Below, in pieces: positions 1-7,000 of a DNA stretch of 7,198 nt. This DNA comes from Candidatus Cloacimonadota bacterium (lineage in GTDB: Bacteria > Cloacimonadota > Cloacimonadia > Cloacimonadales > Cloacimonadaceae): contig VGPI01000102.1 of the NCBI GenBank assembly GCA_016875595.1, positions 1-7,198 on the forward strand. Direction: 5' to 3'. The notes beneath the pieces are model-generated. The model had not been told where the DNA came from. It searched no databases and saw nothing but the letters and a program-made list of their open reading frames with translations. Each line of letters starts with the position of its first letter. Within the stretch, counting starts at the first letter, position 1. The translations under genes and the position numbers were made by a program.

Positions 1-556
1 ACCGATCGAGCTGGACATTTTGCGTTCAGTAATGGAGAACGCCAAAGCGGACTTTTCCTCGGTCAAGGTGATCTCCGGCATCTACGATTTCTTTTCCACG
101 ATTGGCAAAGACGCCGACTTTGAATGGATCTATTATGGCTGGGACGGCATGGCGGCTGAACTCAAAGGGATCGACATCAATTTCATCCCACTCAAAGACC
201 TCCATCCCGCCCTGGACTACTACACGCCCGTGATCATCGCCGGTGAATCGGTCATCAAAGACGATCCCGAACTGGTCACCAAGTTCATGAAAGCCGTTGC
301 CAGAGGTTATGATTATTCGATCCAGGAACCGGACAAAGCAGCAGAGATCCTGCTCAAATATGCCCCGGAACTGGATCGTGACCTTGTGCTCCGCAGTCAA
401 CGTTATCTCAGCAATCACTTTCAGGGTGACTCGCATAAGTGGGGATATCAAAAGCCCGAGGTCTGGAAACGCTTTTCCGACTGGATGTATGACCGCCGCC
501 TGATCGACCTCAGCATTGAGCCCGATAACGCGTTCACCAATCAGTTTTTGCCGTGA
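1..556 (+). CDS. thiY: ABC transporter substrate-binding protein, ThiY/NMT1-THI5 type (5' end outside window)
   Basis: C-terminal ~184 residues of a periplasmic or lipid-anchored solute-binding protein. The frame is open from base 2, so the true start and any signal peptide lie upstream; the family is usually about 320-340 residues. Family-typical segments, numbered from base 2: 'WIYYGWDGMAAELKG' at 42-56, 'ALDYYTPVII' at 70-79, an 'ELVTKFMKAVARGYDYSI' helix at 90-107, 'WGYQKPEVW' at 147-155 and the ending 'AFTNQFLP'. These match the HMP/formylaminopyrimidine-binding ThiY group (NMT1/THI5-like fold), which delivers the pyrimidine precursor of thiamine to an ABC importer. The stop codon overlaps the start of the downstream ATPase gene by 4 bp, supporting one transporter operon. 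Family membership is strong. The exact ligand is inferred, since riboflavin- or other pyrimidine-binding relatives share the fold. Confidence 0.85.
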   Translation, partial: PIELDILRSVMENAKADFSSVKVISGIYDFFSTIGKDADFEWIYYGWDGMAAELKGIDINFIPLKDLHPALDYYTPVIIAGESVIKDDPELVTKFMKAVARGYDYSIQEPDKAAEILLKYAPELDRDLVLRSQRYLSNHFQGDSHKWGYQKPEVWKRFSDWMYDRRLIDLSIEPDNAFTNQFLP

Positions 557-1320
557 CCGTTCCCATCCTGCGGGCGGAAGGGCTTGCCAAGTCCTTTCTC
601 TTTCAGGGCAGTCAAGTGCTTGTACTGGATACGGTTGAGCTCTCAATCTGCCCCGGTGAATTCGTCAGCATCGTAGGTCCCAGCGGTTGCGGAAAGAGCA
701 CTCTGCTGGAACTGCTGGCAGGAATCAGCAAGCCCGAGCGAGGCAGCATTCGTTATCGGAATGTAGAAATCACCGGCAATACCGGCATCCTCGGCTACAT
801 GCCCCAGGATGATCTTTTATTTCCCTGGCTGACGGCTTTGGAAAACGTGCTGCTGCCTGTCCGGATCAAGGGCAATCCCGTCAAGCCGGCACTGGATAAA
901 ATCAAGGAACTCCTGCCCCAATTCGGACTGCAGGATCACACCGCTCATCACCCTTGGCAGCTCTCCGGCGGTCTGCGCCAAAGGGTTGCCTTTTTACGTA
1001 CTTATATGACTGGGGCGGAGTTGTTCCTGCTGGACGAACCCTTCGCCAATTTGGACGCCTTGACCCGCCTGCAATTGCAGAACTGGCTGAGCGGGATCAC
1101 CCGGAAGATGAACCTGACAGTGATCTTAGTCACCCATGACATCAGCGAAGCGTTGCGCCTTTCCGACCGGATCGACGTCATGAGCGCAATTCCAGGTCGA
1201 TTTATCCGCCGTTTTGATATTGCCAATTTCCGCAGGGAAAACCCTCACACGCCACCCGAGGAAAGCCACGAACTCCGCAGCGCCATCCTTGACCTGCTCT
1301 TGCCTGCCGCCTCAGAATGA
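553..1320 (+). CDS. thiZ: ABC transporter ATP-binding protein, ThiZ/SsuB/TauB-like
   Basis: A 255-residue cytoplasmic ATPase that powers import of the ligand bound by the upstream protein. All nucleotide-binding motifs are intact: Walker A GPSGCGKST (42-50), Q-loop glutamine Q85 in 'MPQDDLLFPW', signature LSGGLRQR (137-144), Walker B 'LFLLDEP' (157-163) and H-loop H195 in 'VTHD'. The signature carries Leu where ThiZ/SsuB relatives usually have Met or Gln, a mild change. The length is normal for the nitrate/sulfonate/taurine/pyrimidine branch. The start is GTG at 553, overlapping the upstream stop as GTGA. No Shine-Dalgarno sequence is visible before it, so translation is probably coupled to the upstream gene. 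The partner permease (ThiX type) is not downstream, because the next gene is convergent; it should lie upstream of the window. Function is known at family level; the substrate is inferred from the neighbour. Confidence 0.88.
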   Translation: MTVPILRAEGLAKSFLFQGSQVLVLDTVELSICPGEFVSIVGPSGCGKSTLLELLAGISKPERGSIRYRNVEITGNTGILGYMPQDDLLFPWLTALENVLLPVRIKGNPVKPALDKIKELLPQFGLQDHTAHHPWQLSGGLRQRVAFLRTYMTGAELFLLDEPFANLDALTRLQLQNWLSGITRKMNLTVILVTHDISEALRLSDRIDVMSAIPGRFIRRFDIANFRRENPHTPPEESHELRSAILDLLLPAASE

Positions 1321-1371
1321 TTTTTCCCAAAGGGGCTTGGCACACGCATCACCCTTGATATTATAAGTCGA

Positions 1372-1440
1372 TTTTGCCTCAGGTTCGCCTCGAGATCGCT
1401 TCGAGTCTCGAGGCGATCTCGAGGCGAACCTGAGGCAAAA
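1372..1440. repeat. 69-bp near-perfect palindrome made of 11-bp units, between convergent genes
   Basis: Arms 1372-1399 and 1413-1440 are 28-bp perfect reverse complements. The central 13 bases continue pairing (1401-1405 with 1407-1411), so the only unpaired positions are the 1400/1412 T-G pair and the central base 1406. Inside, the unit tctcgaggcga stands twice in exact tandem (1406-1416, 1417-1427). Its reverse complement stands once exactly (1385-1395) and once with two changes (1396-1406). Three CTCGAG sites (1389, 1407, 1418), a TTCGAG variant (1400) and two GATC sites (1394, 1415) follow from this. Weaker pairing with wobbles continues outward to about 1364/1448. It lies 51 bp after the ATPase stop and 47 bp before the end of the M55 gene. 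It could be a bidirectional transcription stop, a REP/MITE-like element or a protein-binding site. Neither strand has a U-tract after the stem, so a canonical intrinsic terminator is doubtful. Confidence 0.95.
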
Positions 1441-1487
1441 GTGATTTGATCTATTAGGAAAGATATCGGGGAAATGGCTGTATCTTG

Positions 1488-2327
1488 TCAGTCCGAGCTA
1501 TAAGCCAGAATGACCAAAGCCATGATCGCTTCAAAGATCACGGCATAGTCGGCATGGGAATATTCCACCGTCCTGCCGTCCAATCGCTTCACTCCCGGCA
1601 TGATGGCTGCCATATCCGCCATGGAAGTGCAGCGGAATTCGATAGTTAGCGTTATGGGAGCAGTAACCCGGTAAAGGGGGAAATCATCACGGGGTCGGGC
1701 AAGATTCATGCCGACGGCAGCGGTCGTCTGACGACGGACAAGGGTCTGGGAGAAATTCTTGGCAGCAAATTTGGCAGTAGCTTCCTTGGTGGTGACAAAG
1801 TCCACCCAGGGCATAGCATCGGACAATGCCAGCTCTTGTTGCAGAGCCAGATCACCGGTTACGAGCGTGACCGGGATGCCCAGGTATCCGGCATAGGCGG
1901 CATTGATCAGCGTTTCGTTCATCGCTCTGCCGTTGATATTAATCCTCTGGATGCGCGAGCTGGAATAGGTGTGATCCATATTGCCGTGCAAAGCACCCGT
2001 TCCGGCATGGTATCCGAGGAAGAAAACGCGGTCATAATCGGCACTTAACACCGGCATCATATAGTATGGACGCGGTCCGCCGGAGATCAAAGCAACCCTT
2101 TCATCCAGAGCGGTGATCTCATAGGGCAGGTTGTCTCCCGCAGCGTGGGAATCGGCAATGACGATCTCGGTGATGTCATTATCACGGGGGCTTTGCCGGA
2201 TGGCTTCGATCACGGTCTTGACATGGTCAAATATGCAATTCTGCACCGCCCGGCGGTCTTTCTTTTCCTGTGCCCAGTTAAAGGTGCCGGGCATGCCTTC
2301 CATATCGATGGAGATGTAGATCTTCAT
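1488..2327 (-). CDS. dppA: M55 family D-aminopeptidase (DppA-type)
   Basis: A 279-residue protein, close to the ~274 residues of Bacillus subtilis DppA, a zinc-dependent decameric D-aminopeptidase that cleaves D-Ala-containing peptides. The family start motif 'SIDMEG' gives D8 and E10 as metal ligands. Further ligand candidates follow in the expected order: H61 in 'ADSHAAGDN', H107 in 'GYHAG' and E138 in 'NGRAMNE'; H119 in 'DHTYS' matches the catalytic histidine. The active site therefore looks complete. 'SHAA' replaces the more common 'SHG' after the second motif. There is no signal peptide, so it is probably cytoplasmic. The ATG at 2327 overlaps the psuG stop (ATGA), and a good AAGGA stands 6 bases upstream inside the end of psuG. 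It is the last gene of the apparent rlpA-psuG-M55 operon. The family call is firm; the natural substrate is unknown. Confidence 0.88.
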   Translation of the reverse strand: MKIYISIDMEGMPGTFNWAQEKKDRRAVQNCIFDHVKTVIEAIRQSPRDNDITEIVIADSHAAGDNLPYEITALDERVALISGGPRPYYMMPVLSADYDRVFFLGYHAGTGALHGNMDHTYSSSRIQRININGRAMNETLINAAYAGYLGIPVTLVTGDLALQQELALSDAMPWVDFVTTKEATAKFAAKNFSQTLVRRQTTAAVGMNLARPRDDFPLYRVTAPITLTIEFRCTSMADMAAIMPGVKRLDGRTVEYSHADYAVIFEAIMALVILAYSSD

Positions 2328-3340
2328 GGTCGTTCCTTTTTTGTGCTAATATGAGGATCGGAATCCTCCGTTACCAATTGGCGGGCGATCTCGCCGGCAA
2401 GGCGAACGTTATTTTCCAAGAGTGCCAGATTAGCATCCACCGATTCGCCGTGGGAATGTTGTGCCAGATAGGCAAGCAGGAAAGGTGTGAGGGCTTTGCC
2501 TCTGATCCCTTGTTCCTGTGCCTCTGCCAGGGCATAATTGATCAGGGGTTCGATCTGGTCTGCCGGGATCTCGTGTTCGACGGGAATGGGATTGGCGATC
2601 AGCATCCCTGGCAGTACCTGGGGCGTTTTTCCGTACTGCAAAAGGTGGTAACGGTAAGCTGATGCGATCTGGGCTACTTCGTCCAATTGGGGGATGCCAT
2701 ATCCGCTGTGCCGGGTGTAAAAGGCGGGAAAAGACGCAGTTCGCCAGCCATAAACGGGAACGCCCAGTGTTTCCAAGACCTCCAGCGTGGCGGAGATGTC
2801 CAGGATCGCTTTGCATCCGGCGGATATGACCATGACCGGTATCCGCGAAAGAGCGATCAGATCGGTGGAGATATCGGGATGAACCTGCCAGCCCCGATGC
2901 ACGCCTCCGATCCCTCCGGTAGCAAACACCTGAATCCCGCAATAATGAGCGATCGCCATCGTCGCCGAGACCGTGGTGCCTCCGCTGGCTTTGGTGACGA
3001 TTGCCCCGGGTAGGTCTCGCAGGGATAGTTTGTTGAATGGTAAAGTAGATGATGGTCTGTCTGATTTGTCCGGGTTCGGGCTCAGGCGCCGGATCAAGTC
3101 CTCAGCCAATCCGATCCTGATCTCCCCATCGAGGACGATGATGGTAGCTGGAACGACACCCATCGCATCAGCGATCTGTTCCAGACGCCGGGCGGTCTCA
3201 ATGTTTTGGGGAAAGGGAAGCCCATGCGTGATGACGGTGGATTCGAGGGCGATGACTGGGTGCTTGTGATTCAACGCATCCTGGACGGCACCGGAATATC
3301 TGATGGGGAGGGTCTCAAAGAAGGGATATTTCTCTGCCAT
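2324..3340 (-). CDS. psuG: Pseudouridine-5'-phosphate glycosidase
   Basis: A 338-residue cytoplasmic enzyme that reversibly splits pseudouridine 5'-phosphate into uracil and ribose 5-phosphate, breaking a C-C glycosidic bond (metal dependent). Hallmarks: 'ALESTVITHGLPFPQN' (31-46), 'GGTTVSATM' (120-128), 'ATGGIGGVHRG' (140-150), 'DISTDL' (156-161), 'SAGCKAILDI' (173-182) and 'NNVRLAGEIA' (310-319). By motif spacing, E33, K104, H148, D160, K177 and N310 or N311 correspond to the E. coli active-site residues E31, K93, H137, D149, K166 and N289. About ten extra residues rich in Ser, Pro and Asp lie around 86-103, making it longer than the ~312-residue E. coli protein. The ATG start gives the expected N-terminal length, but no clear Shine-Dalgarno is present. 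It starts 32 bp after rlpA and overlaps the M55 gene by 4 bp. No PsuK kinase gene is adjacent within the window. Confidence 0.95.
   Translation of the reverse strand: MAEKYPFFETLPIRYSGAVQDALNHKHPVIALESTVITHGLPFPQNIETARRLEQIADAMGVVPATIIVLDGEIRIGLAEDLIRRLSPNPDKSDRPSSTLPFNKLSLRDLPGAIVTKASGGTTVSATMAIAHYCGIQVFATGGIGGVHRGWQVHPDISTDLIALSRIPVMVISAGCKAILDISATLEVLETLGVPVYGWRTASFPAFYTRHSGYGIPQLDEVAQIASAYRYHLLQYGKTPQVLPGMLIANPIPVEHEIPADQIEPLINYALAEAQEQGIRGKALTPFLLAYLAQHSHGESVDANLALLENNVRLAGEIARQLVTEDSDPHISTKKERP
2334..2338 (-). promoter_or_regulatory. Ribosome binding site of the M55 gene (AAGGA)
   Basis: AAGGA on the minus strand lies 6 bases before the ATG at 2327, inside the last codons of psuG. It is the clearest Shine-Dalgarno site of the cluster. 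It supports the overlapping ATGA start over later Met codons and allows independent initiation as well as coupling. Confidence 0.7.
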
Positions 3341-3372
3341 CAGGAAATTATCGGCGTCAGCTGCGAGGCGGA

Positions 3373-3897
3373 TTATTCAGTTGAAGAAAGCGCCAGTTCT
3401 GCAGATCCGGGGGTGGGAAAGTCCTCTCCGGCGATCCCCAGGTTTCTTACTTCCACCTTGATCACACCCGCTTTGAGCATACCGAGTTCGCGGGCAGCAG
3501 CATAGGACAAGTCAAGCTGTCGTCCCCGAATAAAGGGTCCGCGGTCATTGACGCGTACGGTGACAGTTTTCCCATTGCGGGGGTTGGTGACGTGGAGAAT
3601 TGTATTGAATGGTAGTGTGTTGTGTGCACAGGTTAACAGGTTCTTGTCAAAACGTTCGCCATTGGCGGTCTTTTTGCCATGGAAACGATTGCCATAAAAA
3701 GATGCGACCATGGTCTCCGGGATGATCTCCGGGCCTGGCGGTTCCTGGGTATGAAGCGAGTCGATCACCAAGTCGCTGTGTCGTTGGTGATATTCGTCAC
3801 TTCCGATCTGGCTTGCCGTGTTTGCTATGACGGGAACGATAAAGACCATGTGTATTCCCAATATGACGGCAAGAATGAAGCGTGTTTCTTTTTTCAT
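3373..3897 (-). CDS. rlpA: RlpA-like septal ring lytic transglycosylase (DPBB domain)
   Basis: A 174-residue exported protein. Residues 1-25 form a signal peptide (KK, hydrophobic stretch, then 'VIA' before N26). A linker rich in acidic residues and proline follows to about 62, then one double-psi beta-barrel domain at 63-152. Typical RlpA motifs are 'ASFYGNRFHGKKTANGERFD' (65-84), 'CAHNTLPFNT' (90-99), 'VTNPRNGKTV' (103-112), 'VNDRGPF' (116-122) and 'GRQLDLSYAAARELGM' (125-140). Conserved polar residues E81, D84, H92 and D118 are all present, and as I recall the Pseudomonas aeruginosa RlpA numbering they fall at a constant offset from its catalytic set. RlpA cleaves glycan strands lacking stem peptides at the septum. 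There is no lipobox cysteine and no SPOR domain, so it should be a free periplasmic or secreted minimal form. It is first in the apparent operon, with a sigma70-like promoter just upstream; its Shine-Dalgarno is weak. Enzymatic activity is inferred. Confidence 0.9.
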   Translation of the reverse strand: MKKETRFILAVILGIHMVFIVPVIANTASQIGSDEYHQRHSDLVIDSLHTQEPPGPEIIPETMVASFYGNRFHGKKTANGERFDKNLLTCAHNTLPFNTILHVTNPRNGKTVTVRVNDRGPFIRGRQLDLSYAAARELGMLKAGVIKVEVRNLGIAGEDFPTPGSAELALSSTE

Positions 3898-3921
3898 ATT
3901 ACATTCTCTAAAGCTGGGTGG

Positions 3922-3951
3922 ATTATCTTCTGAGGGGGCTCATTCTGTCAA
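3922..3951 (-). promoter_or_regulatory. Sigma70-like promoter of the rlpA-psuG-M55 operon
   Basis: On the minus strand, a perfect -35 TTGACA (3946-3951) is followed after 18 bases by GATAAT (3922-3927), one mismatch from the -10 consensus. Transcription would begin near 3914-3916, leaving a leader of roughly 18 bases before the ATG at 3897. It sits in the only sizeable gap on this strand and downstream of the terminator hairpin of the C25 gene, so the position fits. No operator repeat is visible next to it. Confidence 0.7.
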
Positions 3952-4020
3952 GCATTAAATCCTCATGTAATGCCTAACTATCTGTAGTTACGCTGGTTGC
4001 AGCTCTTTCAGGTAGACAGG

Positions 4021-4054
4021 ACAAACCCCGGTCCGGCATGGGATCGGGGTTTGT
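4021..4054 (-). terminator. Terminator-like hairpin after the C25 gene
   Basis: Arms 4021-4034 and 4041-4054 pair over 14 positions (one G-T wobble), rich in G-C, around a 6-base loop (4035-4040). In the minus-strand transcript the stem ends in GGGGUUUGU followed by CCUGUCU, so the U-run is short and mixed. It begins 20 bases beyond the stop codon of the C25 gene and precedes the rlpA promoter, the position expected for a terminator separating the two units. Confidence 0.65.
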
Positions 4055-4074
4055 TTGGAGGAGAGAGATTGGGT

Positions 4075-7000
4075 CTATTTCATAAGGAGCATCTTCCTGG
4101 TTTGGGTATGTCCAGCGGCCTGCAGACGGTAGAAATACACCCCGGAAGAGACGCTTGCTCCCTCATGGTCGGTTCCGTCCCAGGTGAGAGAGTGCTCTCC
4201 GGCAGGCATTTCGGTATCGCTCAGGGTCTTGATCAACTGACCTTTGAGGTTGTAGATGCTGACCTTGACCCAGCCGGTCTGGCGTGTGCTGAAAGCGATG
4301 GTCGTGGTTGGATTGAAGGGGTTGGGATAATTCTGTCCCAACTGTATTGGACTGGCATTGACCGCATCATCGTTACCGACATGGCTGTCGGGAGGGATGG
4401 TGGTAAACTTGATCGCCAGCCCGGCTTGAAGAGGAGTGGCTGTCGGAGGATAGAAGTTGGCATGGGAATAGGTCAAGCCAACCTTTTGCGAGTGGTTTTC
4501 TATACCGACCGTGCAGTAGTTTGATCCGGTGCCGGGATTGTCAATGGTATGGTATTGATAGACGATGTCGCCATCTCTTCCCGCCTGAGGGTAGAGGATG
4601 ACCTGGAACTTCTCCAGGTGTGCATCCGGTCCCAGATCAATGGTGTATTGGTTGTAAGCATCATTCCATTCAACGATGAAGCGATTGTTTGCCGCATCAT
4701 GCCAATAGATCATGCGCATATCGGCAAAGATGCCGTTGCCATCCGGATCCTCGCCGATCTTCATCCCCTTGAGATCGTCCCAGTAAGGAGCAAGCATCGT
4801 ATAGGGACCCAGCGCTGCCGGGATGTATTGATTGTTGAAATCGACCATCCAGGTCGGGAAGAACGACACCCAGCCATTGGAACAGATGCTTAACTGGTTG
4901 TAGTTATTGCCGTAAAAGCGGAAAGTAAAAGGCAGGTCAACGACGACCGTGCCATCATCCTGATTGAGAAAAACCGTGCCCTGTCCCCCATCCCGCGGAT
5001 CGATCTCGGTCCAGTTGTAAACCGGTGCCAGTGGAAAGGTAGTATCAAAGCTGTCATAAGCCCAATATCCATACTCACAGGGTCCGGTAGGAGCGGTGGT
5101 GGTAGGCACTCCTGCCGTCACTGCATAATAGCGATTGAAGGAGTAATTCTGGGCATCGGTAAAGAGAAAGCGGAGCGGGATGTTGCGCCCATTGAAAGTA
5201 TCGGAGGCGATCTGGATCCCTGCCTGGAAGGTCTTGGTCTCGCCCACGGCGACATTACCCAGGTTCACCACCGGCGTTGTGACCACTGCCGCAGTGGTCT
5301 GCGTAAAGGCACTGACACCGGCATTGATCAGAGGTGCCGTGCCATTATTGATAATCGTGAACGTGACCGTATTGTTCTGTCCCAGATGGAGGATCCCATC
5401 ATAAGAGACAAACGAGATCTCCGCCCCACCGGTTATCAGTTGGAAGCTATGCGTTACATTCACCGGGCTGAATACCAGATTGAAGGTAATGATCTGCCGG
5501 GGTTGAACCAGATGCGTGGCATTGAGCGTAAAGCTGGCGGTGGTGGTCTGTCCCGCACCCAAACTGCTGATATTGTGAGTGTTATTGGGTATCTCCAGCA
5601 TCTGTGGACGATCGGAGGTCAGAGTAGCGGTTACATTGGATAGGGCGATACTCCCATAGTTTTTGAGCGTCAGGTTCAGAGTATAGGTCTGATGCGGGTT
5701 GATCACAGTACCGGCAGCGGTCAGGGAGTTGTTACTTACTCCGATGGTAGGGGTCCCCGCTGGAGCGAGTGTTGTCACCAGAGGCAGATAATTCTCTTTG
5801 CTGATGGTGATCGTCAGATCTCCATCCTGATCCGGATCGACCGGCAGGATGGCAAATCCACCGCTGATGCGGGTAAACCCGAAGTCCTCGTTATTCTTAG
5901 TGCCGGTCACAATGGCATTATTCAAGTGCGGCGCACTGATCCGGATATGGGCATCGGACTGGGTAAAGGTGGTGCCACCCACAATGACATCCGGCGATAT
6001 GGCAGCGGGAGTAAGAATCCACATATTCAGCGATGGATCGGATAGCATGTTGTAGATATGGAAGTAGAAGGGCACAATTCCATTTGTCCCGGTATCATTG
6101 GGGAAGTTCTTATAGATCTCGATCTTCCCAGCCAGCACCGAACTACCGAAGATACGTACACCATAATCATAAATACTGCTCCACATCCCACTGGAGATGG
6201 AGTTATTAAGCCGGGTGCGGGTATGCAGATCAGACGGTCCCACAAAGGCAACCGCACCATTGGGTGAACTGATTGAACCCATACGCATCCATTTTTCCCC
6301 AAAACAGGGATTGACATTCAGATTGGCGAAGTCACCGGTATTACACACAATAGAAAACACGATCGGCATCCGCGCACCATTGAACGTGCTATTCAGGTTC
6401 GGGATATGAAACAGCGGATAATGCCAACCATTGGCATCCCCCCAACCCCGGTAAGTGACTATCGACACCCCGGCATTGATCGCTGCCTGGATCGTGGATG
6501 TGGCGGGATAACTGGGAGGGTAGAACACAGTATCGACCTGAGAATAACCAAAGCCCAGCATTTTCTCGCGGAGCCAGCGGGAGGTGAGTACCGGCGTTGT
6601 CGGTCTTAATCCGCCTTCCGCATAATTCCCAGCCACTACCAAAGCCCGGGAATACCATGCAGTATCAGACAAGTGCGGATTCTTCTCATAACGTATGCTC
6701 TTATTGATCATGGTCAGACATTCGCTTATATCACCAAAAGAAAACCTGCCGACCAGCATCTCCGGAAAGTAGTCATCTCCAGTCAGATTACCATAATGAC
6801 CGTCATCCGCATCCTGTTCAGCGCCATCCGGAGAGGGATAGATATTCGTCGGGATGGTAAAGGTACCGGTCACATCGCCCAAAATCAGCAGATAATCACA
6901 CTGATACTGCATATAGTGATTATACACCGCATCCTTGATCTGCTGCACTGACGGGTTGGCAGCAATACTCTGCTTATTAATGACATAGACCTCAAAACCC

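Noticed and set aside
20..22. TTG as the start codon of the substrate-binding protein
   Set aside because: The frame continues upstream and the family needs about 140 more N-terminal residues.
26..646. 206-codon open frame on the minus strand
   Set aside because: It lies antisense across the end of the substrate-binding gene and the start of the ATPase gene, both of which have clear family motifs. Its translation shows no recognisable domain.
1322..1340. Short inverted repeat (ccaa/ttgg) just after the ATPase stop as a terminator
   Set aside because: Only four paired bases with a G-rich loop and no following T-run; too weak to support.
1372..1440. Canonical intrinsic terminator
   Set aside because: The stem is strong enough, but the strand order is TTTT before the stem and AAAA after it, with no U-run following on either strand. 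I therefore list it as a repeat and keep termination only as an option.
2430..2942. 170-codon open frame on the minus strand
   Set aside because: It overlaps psuG in another frame; the product is rich in Arg, Ser and Pro with no motif, as expected for a shadow frame.
3997..4524. 175-codon open frame on the plus strand
   Set aside because: It is antisense to the conserved C-terminal sorting domain of the C25 protein and runs through the terminator hairpin. No domain is seen.
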